Assembly (NCBI RefSeq): GCF_050269735.1
Contig: NZ_JBNNIX010000002.1
Span: forward strand, 620,001 to 684,000
Direction of reading: 5' to 3'
DNA from: Paenisporosarcina sp050269735
Lineage (GTDB): Bacteria; Bacillota; Bacilli; Bacillales_A; Planococcaceae
Length of the DNA: 64,000 nt
Position numbers and translations under genes: made by a program. Shown here in pieces: positions 1-8,315 of the stretch (position 1 is its first letter; each line of letters starts with the position of its first letter). Below the pieces are notes generated by a model. It was given only the letters and a program-made list of their open reading frames with translations. It searched no databases and had not been told where the DNA came from.

Positions 1-18
1 TCATTATTATAATACATG

Positions 19-50
19 AAAAAAGAACCCTTGAATAAAGGATTCTTTTT
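19..50 (-). terminator. Terminator of phoPR operon
   Basis: On the minus strand an imperfect stem (AAGAATCC with GGGTTCTT) is followed by a run of six T. It lies about 85 bp beyond the phoR stop codon. Confidence 0.7.
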
Positions 51-134
51 CCTGCCAAATGCGGTTGTAGGGGGTTTCATAAGTATCTTATCAAAGCACT
101 GTGAACCCTCTGTGAAGAGCGTGTAAAGAACATG

Positions 135-1679
135 TTAAGATGACTGTTTTTTCGGAATGAGAATTTTAAATTGTGTCCCTTTCCCAGGCTCGCTTTCTAC
201 AAAAATTCGTCCATGATGTGCTTCGATTAGATGCTTCACGATCGCAAGACCTAGCCCCGTCCCACCAGAATTTCGACTTCTCGCACGATCAATGCGATAG
301 AATCGTTCAAAAATACGGGGAATTTCTTTTTTATCCATCCCGATCCCTTCGTCTCGGATAATAATGATTCCATGAGTTTCACTTTCATGAAGGGACAAAT
401 AAACAGATGTGTTTTCTGGTGAATAGGTAATGGCGTTTGTCAGTAAATTCATGACCACTTGAATTAGTCGGTTCATGTCTCCATCCACTATAACGTCACG
501 GTTCAGATTCGAGATAAACGTCATGTCTTTTTCACCTAGACGAGGACTCGTCATTTCTGCCGCACGCTTCATAACCTCACGCAGACTTGTTTTGGCAAAC
601 TCTACAGAAAAGCCATGTTGTTCAATTTTCGAAAGTTCAAGTAAGTCCTGGATTAACATTTGCAGACGATTACTTTCTTTGTGGATTATTTCTAAAAACG
701 AATGCAAGGTCTTTTCATCTTTCATCGCACCATCCAGCAATGTTTCAGAAAATCCTTTTATCGATGTAATAGGCGTACGAAGTTCGTGGGAAACATTTGC
801 AACAAAATCTTTCCTGATTTGCTCAAGTCGCACAAGGTCAGAGATATCGTGCATCACAAAGACAACTCCGAGCCAACGTCCATGTTCACCAATTACGGGC
901 GCTCCATATACTTCCATATGGTGGATTTCTTGCTGTATGACGATGGTCATTTGCGTTCGAGCGGAAGATTCCATTAAAAATACGTAATCAATGAACTTTT
1001 TCAATTCTTCCGGTAACCCTACACTTTTGAATAATTTATCCTGAACATCCTGTGCGCTGAATTCAAACTGATCCACAAAGGTTTTATTGACGATACTGAT
1101 TTTCCCGTCACGGTCAATCATCATCAAGGCACTGCCCATATTTTCAATAAGTGTTTTTAATCGTTCTTTTTCCATTTCACGCACTTTGAACAATTCCTGC
1201 AAATTCCTCGCTAAGACATTGATTGAAGTGCTAAGTTGCGCCGTAGTTGACGTGTCGTCCTCATAGGCTCTCGCTCGATAATTGCCTTTAGCAAGTTCTA
1301 TGGCTACTTCGGTTACATTGTCGATTGGTTGTGCGTAGCGCTTTGTTAATCGATACGTAAATAGGATAGCGATGACAAATGCACCAAGCAAAACAATTAC
1401 AATTGTTTTCCAAAGTTGTTTACGGGTATCGATAAAGTCGCTACCTGTGCGATCATTTGAAAGAACGTCTGTAATTTCAGCCTTTTGGTTGTCGTTGATT
1501 TCCACATTCGATTGTTCAACAATCTGTGAAATTTCCTCCACTTTTTCAACCGCATTTGACCTTACTGATTCTTCCACATAAACAGGAAAAAGCTGACTTA
1601 TGATAATACCCAAGCCAGCTAAAATCGTTCCTACCAGTAACGTAAAGGATAAGACTATTTTTCCTTGGAGCGACTTCAT
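135..1679 (-). CDS. phoR: Phosphate-type sensor histidine kinase PhoR
   Basis: Membrane histidine kinase, 514 aa, that would phosphorylate the adjacent PhoP under phosphate limitation. Seen: a first membrane segment at about 8-30, a short outside segment (about 31-89), a second membrane segment at 90-110, then HAMP (about 111-165), a PAS-like domain (about 170-275), HisKA with the phospho-acceptor in VSHELRTP (His298), and a HATPase domain with GTGLGLAIVKH near the end. The start codon overlaps the phoP stop as ATGA, so translation is probably coupled. The extracytoplasmic part is only about 60 residues, shorter than the sensor region of B. subtilis PhoR, so the signal may be sensed inside the membrane or cytoplasm. 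The PhoR name rests on its position beside phoP and mdh. A WalK-like role is less likely because no walHIJ genes follow. Confidence 0.9.
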   Translation of the reverse strand: MKSLQGKIVLSFTLLVGTILAGLGIIISQLFPVYVEESVRSNAVEKVEEISQIVEQSNVEINDNQKAEITDVLSNDRTGSDFIDTRKQLWKTIVIVLLGAFVIAILFTYRLTKRYAQPIDNVTEVAIELAKGNYRARAYEDDTSTTAQLSTSINVLARNLQELFKVREMEKERLKTLIENMGSALMMIDRDGKISIVNKTFVDQFEFSAQDVQDKLFKSVGLPEELKKFIDYVFLMESSARTQMTIVIQQEIHHMEVYGAPVIGEHGRWLGVVFVMHDISDLVRLEQIRKDFVANVSHELRTPITSIKGFSETLLDGAMKDEKTLHSFLEIIHKESNRLQMLIQDLLELSKIEQHGFSVEFAKTSLREVMKRAAEMTSPRLGEKDMTFISNLNRDVIVDGDMNRLIQVVMNLLTNAITYSPENTSVYLSLHESETHGIIIIRDEGIGMDKKEIPRIFERFYRIDRARSRNSGGTGLGLAIVKHLIEAHHGRIFVESEPGKGTQFKILIPKKQSS

Positions 1680-2389
1680 ACTTTTTTTGGCTCCTCGAAT
1701 TTGTACCCGAGCCCCCGAATGGTCTTAATGAAAATCGGTTTACGGCTGTTGTCTTCAATTTTATCCCGTAAATGACTGATATGAACGTCAACGATGCGGG
1801 TATCACCTGCAAAGTCATAATTCCAGACAGCACTTAATAATTGGTCACGTGTCAGAACTCGATTCTTATTTTCCATCAGGTAGACGAGCAATTCGAATTC
1901 TTTCGGTGTAAAGTCCAAAGTTTCCTCACGTAAAAACACTTCAAACCGTTCTGGATAAACGCGTAATGGACCAAATTCGAAACCTTGATCTTGTTCTTTT
2001 ACAGGCACTTCTTCAACAGACGCGGTAAACCTTCTCAAAACGGCTTTTACGCGTGCAGTTACTTCCCTTGGGCTGAATGGCTTCGTCATATAATCGTCTG
2101 CGCCTAATTCAAGTCCCAGTACTTTATCAAACTCGTCATCTTTTGCTGTCAGCATGATGATCGGTGTATTAATTTTTTGAAGACGCAAGGCTTTGCAAAC
2201 TTCCATGCCATCCATTTTGGGCAACATTAAATCAAGTATTATCAAATCAGGTTTTTTCTCTAAAACTGCGTCATAGCCTTCCTGTCCATCACTGGCTGTT
2301 TCCACAATAAAACCTGCTTGCTCCAAATTATACTGAAGTAAAGTTGCAATTGAACTTTCATCATCGACTACGAGAATTTTCTTTGACAT
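1676..2389 (-). CDS. phoP: Response regulator PhoP, OmpR family
   Basis: DNA-binding response regulator of 237 aa, partner of the following kinase. The receiver domain (1-120) shows the acidic pair DD at 9-10, phospho-acceptor Asp53 in ILDLMLPK, and conserved Thr and Lys (MLTAKDD; MTKPFSPRE). The C-terminal half is an OmpR-type winged helix (FTPKEFELLVYLMEN; RIVDVHISHLRDKIE). The chosen ATG follows GGTGGAGG by about 8 nt. A GTG five codons upstream is in frame, but it lies inside that ribosome binding site. It overlaps phoR by 4 bp. In Bacillales phoPR commonly follows mdh, as here. Confidence 0.94.
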   Translation of the reverse strand: MSKKILVVDDESSIATLLQYNLEQAGFIVETASDGQEGYDAVLEKKPDLIILDLMLPKMDGMEVCKALRLQKINTPIIMLTAKDDEFDKVLGLELGADDYMTKPFSPREVTARVKAVLRRFTASVEEVPVKEQDQGFEFGPLRVYPERFEVFLREETLDFTPKEFELLVYLMENKNRVLTRDQLLSAVWNYDFAGDTRIVDVHISHLRDKIEDNSRKPIFIKTIRGLGYKFEEPKKV

Positions 2390-2443
2390 GATTTTTGCCT
2401 CCACCTTCGATTTAAAACCCCCATCTTAAACCGAAAGAGCTAT

Positions 2444-2920
2444 TTAGAAATTATCCATGGCTTGAGATGTTAATTTGTTTTCCAATCTTGGAGGTGTCGA
2501 AGTAATTTTACCTACAATCACCGTTTCACCATCTTCATTCGTTGCATTTACTTCTATTTCCACTAAGTTTTTCTCGACATTTACAGAAACCACTTGCAGT
2601 AAGAAATCAATTGTTGCGTAATGGTATACAGGTTTTGGGAATGATAATTGTTGTTCAACAATATGTGAACCTGGACCAGGCAAATACTTGGAAACGGCCG
2701 AGGTAACAATTCCCGTTAACATAATTGCGGGAACAATCGGTTTTTCATAAACTGTTTGTGAAGCAAAATCATGTTGAATGTATAATGGATTTCCATCATT
2801 TGTTAAACCTAAATATAGTAGTAAATCTTTATCTTCGATTTTTTCTGTCAGCTTTAACTTTTCTCCAACTGACATTTCTTCCACTTTTCTTCCGAGTTTG
2901 CGTTTCTTGCCTAATAACAT
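2444..2920 (-). CDS. MaoC-like hot-dog dehydratase domain protein
   Basis: Protein of 158 aa with a single MaoC/hot-dog fold. The segment around YLGLTNDGNPLYIQHDFA resembles the MaoC active-site helix (D..N.H pattern), though the usual histidine position reads Tyr-Ile-Gln-His. It would hydrate or bind an acyl-CoA or acyl-ACP; the substrate is unknown. The start is the ATG preceded by AGAGGGGG with 7 nt spacing. The longer upstream frame (39 extra residues, no ribosome binding site) is rejected because it runs through the mdh terminator. It sits between the mdh terminator and phoP, so it may be transcribed with phoPR from its own promoter. It could also be a non-catalytic thioester-binding protein. 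Confidence 0.75.
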   Translation of the reverse strand: MLLGKKRKLGRKVEEMSVGEKLKLTEKIEDKDLLLYLGLTNDGNPLYIQHDFASQTVYEKPIVPAIMLTGIVTSAVSKYLPGPGSHIVEQQLSFPKPVYHYATIDFLLQVVSVNVEKNLVEIEVNATNEDGETVIVGKITSTPPRLENKLTSQAMDNF

Positions 2921-2974
2921 CAGATGTCCCCCTCTGTTTGTGTTATCTCTACAATTATATAGTATCAATACCCA

Positions 2975-3007
2975 TGAAAAAAATCGAGCGGGGATTTCCC
3001 GCTCGAT
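2975..3007 (-). terminator. Terminator after mdh
   Basis: Perfect stem TCGAGCGGG/CCCGCTCGA with a short loop, followed on the minus strand by a run of seven T. It separates the citZ-icd-mdh cluster from the MaoC gene. Confidence 0.9.
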
Positions 3008-3029
3008 TGATGTTCGAAGCTTTTTATCC

Positions 3030-3968
3030 TTACGCAAGGATATCCATAACGTTTCGGACAGAAGCGGCTGATTTTTCTAACTCCGCTTTTTCCGATTCCG
3101 TTAAATCAAGTTCGATAATTTGTTCAATTCCACCAGCGCCTAAAATTGTCGGTACACCAAGGTAGATACCTTTTAAGCCATATTCGCCTTCGAGGTAAGC
3201 AATCGAAGGCAATACACGACGTTGATCTTTTAGGATTGCTTCAGCCATTTCAACGATAGAAGCTGCTGGTGCGTAGTATGCTGATCCATTTCCAAGAAGG
3301 TTAACGATTTCTGCTCCACCTTTACGAGTGCGTTCCACGATTTCAGCTAAACGATCTGCTGGAATCAGTGTTTCCAATGGAATTCCTCCAGCGTAAGAGT
3401 AGCGAACCAATGGAACCATGTCGTCACCGTGGCCTCCAAGAACAAAACCTGTGATGTCTTTAACAGACAAGTTTAATTCCTGTGCTACGAATGTACGGAA
3501 ACGTGCAGAATCAAGTACACCTGATTGACCGATTACTCGCTCTTTAGGGAAACCAGATTCTTTATATACTGTGTATGTCATTGCATCAACGGGATTTGTC
3601 AAAACAATGATTGTTGTGTTTGGAGAATGTTTAACGATTTCACCTGTAACGCTTTTCATTACTTTTTGGTTTGTTTGAACCAAATCGTCACGGCTCATAC
3701 CAGGCTTACGAGCAATACCAGCAGTGATGATTACGATATCCGAGTCTTTCGTATCTTCATAGTTAGAAGTACCAATTATGTTTGCATCAAATCCTTGAAC
3801 AGGACCTGCTTCCAACATATCTAACGCCTTCCCTTTAGTCGGGTTTTCCATTTGTGGAATATCAACTAATACTACGTCCCCCAGTTCTTTTTGAGCTAGA
3901 AGAAATGCTGTTGTTGCACCTGTAAATCCGGAACCGATTACTGAAATCTTTTTACGTTTCAATGTCAT
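3030..3968 (-). CDS. mdh: Malate dehydrogenase
   Basis: Cytoplasmic NAD-dependent malate dehydrogenase, 312 aa, the usual length for the LDH-like bacterial type. Seen: an N-terminal nucleotide-binding loop GSGFTGAT, the NAD-contact segment ITAGIARKPGMSRDDL (with the substrate-binding arginines of the mobile loop), LTNPVDAMTY, and catalytic His in VLGGHGDDMVPL. ATG is preceded by AAAGGGAGAG. It is the last gene of citZ-icd-mdh and is followed by a strong terminator. It converts malate to oxaloacetate for the citrate synthase encoded upstream. Confidence 0.97.
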   Translation of the reverse strand: MTLKRKKISVIGSGFTGATTAFLLAQKELGDVVLVDIPQMENPTKGKALDMLEAGPVQGFDANIIGTSNYEDTKDSDIVIITAGIARKPGMSRDDLVQTNQKVMKSVTGEIVKHSPNTTIIVLTNPVDAMTYTVYKESGFPKERVIGQSGVLDSARFRTFVAQELNLSVKDITGFVLGGHGDDMVPLVRYSYAGGIPLETLIPADRLAEIVERTRKGGAEIVNLLGNGSAYYAPAASIVEMAEAILKDQRRVLPSIAYLEGEYGLKGIYLGVPTILGAGGIEQIIELDLTESEKAELEKSAASVRNVMDILA

Positions 3969-3998
3969 CAGAAAACTCTCCCTTTGTTCGTATGTAAA

Positions 3999-4016
3999 GA
4001 GGGTCGAAACCCTCTC
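3999..4016 (-). other. Hairpin between icd and mdh
   Basis: AGAGGGT/ACCCTCT stem with loop CGAA. Only three T follow on the minus strand, so it is more likely a weak attenuator, a 3' end stabiliser or a processing site than a full terminator. Confidence 0.4.
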
Positions 4017-4106
4017 TCTGAAAAAAGTATTCGTTTTACTAATTGCCTATGTGACGAGTTAGCCCATTTGTAAGGTCGAACTTACGCAGACTTCCACGCT
4101 TTTTTA

Positions 4107-5375
4107 TTAAAGATTTTTGATTAGTTCGTTAGCGAACTCAGAACATTTCACTTCAGTAGCACCATCCATTAAACGAGCGAAGTCATAAGTTACAACTTTA
4201 GATGAAATTGTTTTTTCCATAGAGTCCATAACTAATTTAGCCGCTTCGTTCCATCCAAGGTGTTCAAGCATTAATACACCAGAAAGGATTACTGAAGATG
4301 GGTTTACTTTATCAAGACCTGCGTATTTAGGAGCTGTACCGTGAGTAGCTTCGAAAATAGCATGGCCAGTCAAGTAGTTAATGTTTGCTCCTGGAGCAAT
4401 ACCAATACCACCAACTTGTGCAGCAAGTGCATCAGAAATGTAGTCACCGTTCAAGTTCATTGTTGCAACAACATCAAATTCACTTGGACGAGTCAAGATT
4501 TGTTGTAAGAAGATATCAGCGATTGAATCTTTCACAAGAATTTTACCAGCAGCTAATGCTTCTTCTTGTGCTTTGTTCGCAGCTTCTGTACCTTGATCTG
4601 CTTTAATTTGATCATATTGGTTCCATGTGAACGTTTTATCAGCGAACTCTTGTTCAGCAACTTCGTAGCCCCAAGTTTTGAAAGCTCCTTCAGTGAACTT
4701 CATGATGTTCCCTTTGTGAACAAGTGTTAATGATTCACGGCCTTCTTTGATGATGTAGTTTAATGCAGCACGCACTAAACGCTTCGTTCCTTCTTCAGAT
4801 ACTGGTTTGATCCCGATACCAGAAGTTTCAGGGAAACGGATATTTTTTGTACCCATTTCATTTTGTAAGAACTCAATGATTTTTTTAACTTCATCAGAAC
4901 CTTTTGCGAACTCGATACCTGCGTAGATATCTTCTGTGTTTTCACGGAAAATAACCATATCTGTATCTTCTGGACGTTTTACCGGTGAAGGTACTCCGTC
5001 AAAATAACGTACTGGACGTAGGCAAGTGTATAGATCCAATTCTTGACGTAATGCAACGTTTAAAGAACGAATTCCGCCACCAACTGGTGTTGTAAGAGGT
5101 CCTTTGATTGCGATTAGGTATTCACGAATTAGGTCTAAAGTTTCTTCTGGTAACCATTCACCAGTTTGGTCGAATGCTTTTTGTCCAGCCAATACTTCTT
5201 TCCAGACGATTGATTTTTCACCGTTATAAGCTTTTTCTACTGCTGCTTCCAATACACGTTCAGATGCTGCCCAGATATCAGGACCGATTCCGTCACCTTC
5301 GATATAAGGAATGATTGGGTTGTTAGGTACGTTTAAAACACCATTTTCAACTGTAATTTTGCCACCGTTTGTCAT
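4107..5375 (-). CDS. icd: Isocitrate dehydrogenase (NADP)
   Basis: NADP-dependent isocitrate dehydrogenase, 422 aa, matching the Bacillus enzyme length. Seen: the substrate-binding segment GGIRSLNVALRQ (with the phosphorylatable-type Ser and the Arg cluster), ENTEDIYAGIEF, the metal-binding region MNLNGDYISDALAAQVGG, and NADP-binding FEATHGTAPKYAG. ATG is preceded by AGGAGG. The gene lies 133 bp after citZ. That gap contains a long-range inverted repeat described separately, which may affect icd expression relative to citZ. Confidence 0.97.
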   Translation of the reverse strand: MTNGGKITVENGVLNVPNNPIIPYIEGDGIGPDIWAASERVLEAAVEKAYNGEKSIVWKEVLAGQKAFDQTGEWLPEETLDLIREYLIAIKGPLTTPVGGGIRSLNVALRQELDLYTCLRPVRYFDGVPSPVKRPEDTDMVIFRENTEDIYAGIEFAKGSDEVKKIIEFLQNEMGTKNIRFPETSGIGIKPVSEEGTKRLVRAALNYIIKEGRESLTLVHKGNIMKFTEGAFKTWGYEVAEQEFADKTFTWNQYDQIKADQGTEAANKAQEEALAAGKILVKDSIADIFLQQILTRPSEFDVVATMNLNGDYISDALAAQVGGIGIAPGANINYLTGHAIFEATHGTAPKYAGLDKVNPSSVILSGVLMLEHLGWNEAAKLVMDSMEKTISSKVVTYDFARLMDGATEVKCSEFANELIKNL

Positions 5376-5403
5376 AATAATTTTCCTCCTATAGGCATAA
5401 TCA

Positions 5404-5488
5404 TAGGGCTAGTACTTTTTAAAGTGCTATTCACAAAGAAGCTCGAATGCCACTTCTGAACGCAACCTCTATATAAAGTACAGCCCTA
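5404..5488 (-). repeat. Long-range inverted repeat in citZ-icd gap
   Basis: Left arm 5404-5418 and right arm 5475-5488 are complementary over 7+7 bp with one bulged base, enclosing 56 nt. The left arm can instead pair locally with 5421-5429 (AGTACTTT with AAAGTGCT, one G-U), so two mutually exclusive structures are possible in the transcript just upstream of icd. Confidence 0.6.
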
Positions 5489-5508
5489 CATATGTGTAAT
5501 TTTAAAAA

Positions 5509-6624
5509 TTAACGCTCGTTCACTGGTACATATTTTTGCATACCAGGCCCTATATAATCAGCACGTGGACGGATTAGACGGTTATTAGAATATTGTTCTA
5601 AAATGTGAGCTAACCAGCCTGAAACACGTGATACAGCAAAGATTGGTGTAAATAAGTCATGATCGATTTTCAATGAATGGTAAACAGACGCTGAATAGAA
5701 ATCAACATTTGGTGGAAGATTTTTTTGACCTGATACAATATCGTCAATTTTAATGGACATTTCGTACCATTTTTCTTCTCCACGAAGTTTTGTTAACTTT
5801 TGAGACATTTCACGTAAGTGTTTCGCACGTGGATCACCTTTGCGATATACGCGGTGGCCGAAGCCCATGATTTTTTCTTTGTTTGCAAGTTTCTCGTTGA
5901 TATATGAATCAACATTTTCAACTGACTCAATTTCCATCAGCATTTTCATTACTTGCTCGTTCGCTCCACCATGTAGAGGTCCTTTAAGAGCACCAAGCGC
6001 TGCAACAACACCAGAATATACATCTGAAAGTGTAGCAACACAAACGCGAGCTGTAAATGTTGAAGCATTTAATTCATGGTCAGCATGCAGTACTAATGCT
6101 TTGTTGAAAGCTTCTTCTTCGATTGCTTCAGGTTCTTCGCCATTAAGCATGTACAAGAAGTTAGCTGCAAAACTTAAGTCACTCTTAGGAGCGATTGGTT
6201 CTTGTCCTTTGCGAACACGAGCAAATGCTGTTACTAAAGTCGACATTTTTGCCTGAAGCTGAATAGCTTTCAAGTAGTTAGCCTCTTCAGACATATCTTC
6301 TGCTTTTTCATCATACAATCCAAGCATAGATACAGCTGTACGAAGAGCTGTCATTGGATGAACTTGATCAATTGGATATGTTTTAAAATGGTTTAATACC
6401 TCTTGTGGTACAGCCATATTATCTGCTAATTGTTGTTTAAGTTCAGCTAATTCTTCTGCTTTTGGCAGGCGTTGATGCCAAAGCAAGTAAATTACTTCCT
6501 CGAAACTTGCGTGATCTGCCAAGTCATCAATATCATAGCCAACGTATGTAAGAGTATCATCAATGATTGAACTGATAGCTGATTGAGTAGCTACTACTCC
6601 TTCAAGACCTTTTGTAGATGTCAT
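5509..6624 (-). CDS. citZ: Citrate synthase
   Basis: Citrate synthase, 371 aa, the size of B. subtilis CitZ. It condenses acetyl-CoA and oxaloacetate. Seen: the first catalytic histidine region LHADHELNASTF, GPLHGGANEQVMKM, the signature MGFGHRVYRKGDPRAKHL, the catalytic Asp region PPNVDFYSASVYH, and substrate-binding Arg near the end (RLIRPRADY). The start is the ATG with AAGGAG 8 nt upstream; the in-frame ATG 14 codons earlier has no ribosome binding site. A sigma-A promoter and a cre-like site lie upstream. It heads citZ-icd-mdh. Confidence 0.96.
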   Translation of the reverse strand: MTSTKGLEGVVATQSAISSIIDDTLTYVGYDIDDLADHASFEEVIYLLWHQRLPKAEELAELKQQLADNMAVPQEVLNHFKTYPIDQVHPMTALRTAVSMLGLYDEKAEDMSEEANYLKAIQLQAKMSTLVTAFARVRKGQEPIAPKSDLSFAANFLYMLNGEEPEAIEEEAFNKALVLHADHELNASTFTARVCVATLSDVYSGVVAALGALKGPLHGGANEQVMKMLMEIESVENVDSYINEKLANKEKIMGFGHRVYRKGDPRAKHLREMSQKLTKLRGEEKWYEMSIKIDDIVSGQKNLPPNVDFYSASVYHSLKIDHDLFTPIFAVSRVSGWLAHILEQYSNNRLIRPRADYIGPGMQKYVPVNER

Positions 6625-6713
6625 GTATATCGCTCCTTCTTCTTTTTGAAATTCATCGTTCCACACAAAAAAACGCAGAATGATGGCTCATCTGCTCAAT
6701 ATGAACCTTTTAT

Positions 6714-6727
6714 TTAAATCGCTTACA
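6714..6727 (-). promoter_or_regulatory. cre-like CcpA site at citZ start point
   Basis: On the minus strand the site reads TGTAAGCGATTTAA, 13 of 14 matches to TGWAANCGNTNWCA. It begins about 5 nt downstream of the -10 box, so it covers the predicted transcription start and is well placed for carbon repression. B. subtilis citZ is a known CcpA target. Confidence 0.65.
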
Positions 6728-6732
6728 TTGAC

Positions 6733-6761
6733 ATTATAATCAATTTTGACTTCTTTGTGAA
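6733..6761 (-). promoter_or_regulatory. Sigma-A promoter of citZ
   Basis: On the minus strand TTCACA (-35), 17-nt spacer, TATAAT (-10). The distance to the citZ ATG is about 110 nt, leaving an untranslated leader of about 100 nt. Confidence 0.75.
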
Positions 6762-6887
6762 TGAAAACGCTCGATTTTCGAAAACTTTCGCAAAATTCAT
6801 GATATCTTGTCGCAAAGCAGAAATATTCTGTCTAAACGATGTAATACCCATCTAACATACAATAACAAAAGTTTTGGAGGTGAAAAA

Positions 6888-7847
6888 GTGTATGAAAACA
6901 TAGTAGCATTTATAAAGAAATGGGTGCCTGTAGCGCTCATATTACTCATTACCTGGCTGATTTATCCTGTTACTATTGCCATATTACTCGCTTATTTTCT
7001 ACACCCTATTGTAAAGTGGATACATAAAATTACCCGTTTACCACGCTGGATAGCCGTTTTGTTATTTGAAAGTGCCTTGCTTGGATCAATTATCTTGGGT
7101 TGTACACTGATGATAAGAGAACTTCTTGAAATACTCTATCCCTTTAGATTTCACTTGGAAGAACTTCAAGTACTGATGAAGGCTAATAGAACAAACTGGC
7201 AATCAGTTATTGAAGCTTTATCGATGGTCAGTGAAAACTTATTGAAAAAAATATCTTTATTTATTCAGCATCTTCCAGCTCAATTTGTAGAAACCTTTGT
7301 ATTTTTAGTAGCACTGTTTTTTGCTTTACAAGAATCATTAAAATCCAGAACCTGGTTCTTCATCTATATCCCCTCCAAGACGAGACAAACCATCAAGCCA
7401 TTGTTTTTAAAAGCAACAAAGCTATTTGAAAAATTTACGATTGTGGAGATTAAGTTATTCCTTATGACCTTCGCCCAATTAATGATCGGGTTTTATGTAC
7501 TGGATTTTTCGTCTCCAATCGGACTAGCCTTCTTAATATCTTTTGCTGACTTAATGCCATTTTTAGGGACAGGCATAATTTTAATCCCGATGGCTGCTTT
7601 CTTCATATTAACGAAGCAAACGACCCTCGGGATTATCATTCTCTTACTCTATACATTTATATTGTTGACACGTCAATTATTCGAGTCTTACTTGTGGGCA
7701 AATACCATGCACATACGAGCCGTTCATGTATTTTTCATCAGTGCATGTTCTTTACTGCTTTTCGGCATTCCAGGCATTTTGCTAAGTCCTTTTCTGCTGC
7801 TCGCAGCCGTTCATTTTAGTAAACATCATTGGTTTACATCACAATAA
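6888..7847 (+). CDS. ytvI: AI-2E/PerM family membrane transporter YtvI
   Basis: Polytopic membrane protein, 319 aa, of the AI-2E exporter/PerM family; substrate unknown. Seen: two closely spaced hydrophobic segments at the N-terminus (about 10-45), another at about 50-75, a soluble stretch, and a cluster of four or five hydrophobic segments from about 180 to the end, as is usual for the family. The start is GTG, 7 nt after GGAGG. An ATG 27 codons upstream is in frame but has no ribosome binding site, and the ATG one base after the GTG is out of frame. It is divergent from citZ, as in B. subtilis, and its 3' end overlaps fxsA by 14 bp tail to tail. Confidence 0.85.
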   Translation: MYENIVAFIKKWVPVALILLITWLIYPVTIAILLAYFLHPIVKWIHKITRLPRWIAVLLFESALLGSIILGCTLMIRELLEILYPFRFHLEELQVLMKANRTNWQSVIEALSMVSENLLKKISLFIQHLPAQFVETFVFLVALFFALQESLKSRTWFFIYIPSKTRQTIKPLFLKATKLFEKFTIVEIKLFLMTFAQLMIGFYVLDFSSPIGLAFLISFADLMPFLGTGIILIPMAAFFILTKQTTLGIIILLLYTFILLTRQLFESYLWANTMHIRAVHVFFISACSLLLFGIPGILLSPFLLLAAVHFSKHHWFTSQ

Positions 7848-8217
7848 TTTGCCCTTTTTTCATTTTGGACCGAATCCATTTATAAACGATTGGCTTAAAT
7901 AACTGTCTTGTCGGTGAAAACAAAAACAAAAATCCAAACAAATCTGTAACAAATCCAGGAGATAATAACAAAAGTCCACCGGCAAAGACGAATAAAGCAT
8001 TGACCATCGCATCACCTGGGGCCTGAAAATTCTTCATTTGCATTTGAACGTCCCGAATCGCTTTTAAACCTTGTTTTTTGGCAAGAAACGCTCCTAGTAT
8101 TCCAGTGCTGAGAATAATGATGATGGTAGGAATTAAACCAAATGTTTTACCAGACCATAACAAAAGCGCAATTTCCAAAGCGGGAACTACAATAAAGATT
8201 AATGCCAACCATTTCAT
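7834..8217 (-). CDS. fxsA: FxsA-like membrane protein
   Basis: Membrane protein of 127 aa. FxsA in E. coli was found through suppression of phage F exclusion; the normal role is unclear. Seen: an N-terminal hydrophobic pair (about 3-45, with VVPALEIALLLWSG) and a second hydrophobic region (about 70-105) with the family pattern LLLSPGFVTDLFGFLF. The chosen ATG lies 9 nt after AAAGGGG; an ATG three codons earlier is directly adjacent to that site and too close. It lies 91 bp beyond pyk, past the pyk terminator. The same neighbour order is found in B. subtilis. Confidence 0.85.
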   Translation of the reverse strand: MKWLALIFIVVPALEIALLLWSGKTFGLIPTIIIILSTGILGAFLAKKQGLKAIRDVQMQMKNFQAPGDAMVNALFVFAGGLLLLSPGFVTDLFGFLFLFSPTRQLFKPIVYKWIRSKMKKGQIIVM

Positions 8218-8261
8218 TTCGAACATCCCCTTTATTTTTCTATCTTCAAAATAAACAATAT

Positions 8262-8296
8262 GAAAAAAATGGCCCCAACACTCCAGTGTTGAGGCT
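8262..8296 (-). terminator. Terminator after pyk
   Basis: Stem GCCTCAACACT/AGTGTTGGGGC followed on the minus strand by A and seven T. The plus strand also has a T-run, so it could work both ways. Confidence 0.88.
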
Positions 8297-8315
8297 TTTT
8301 TTATGAAAGGTTTAC

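Noticed and set aside
475..987. Plus-strand 170-codon frame opposite phoR
   Set aside because: Antisense shadow of a strongly conserved kinase gene with no start signal.
6761..6774. Second cre-like site upstream of the citZ -35
   Set aside because: TGAAAACGCT matches the first half only; the second half has three mismatches.
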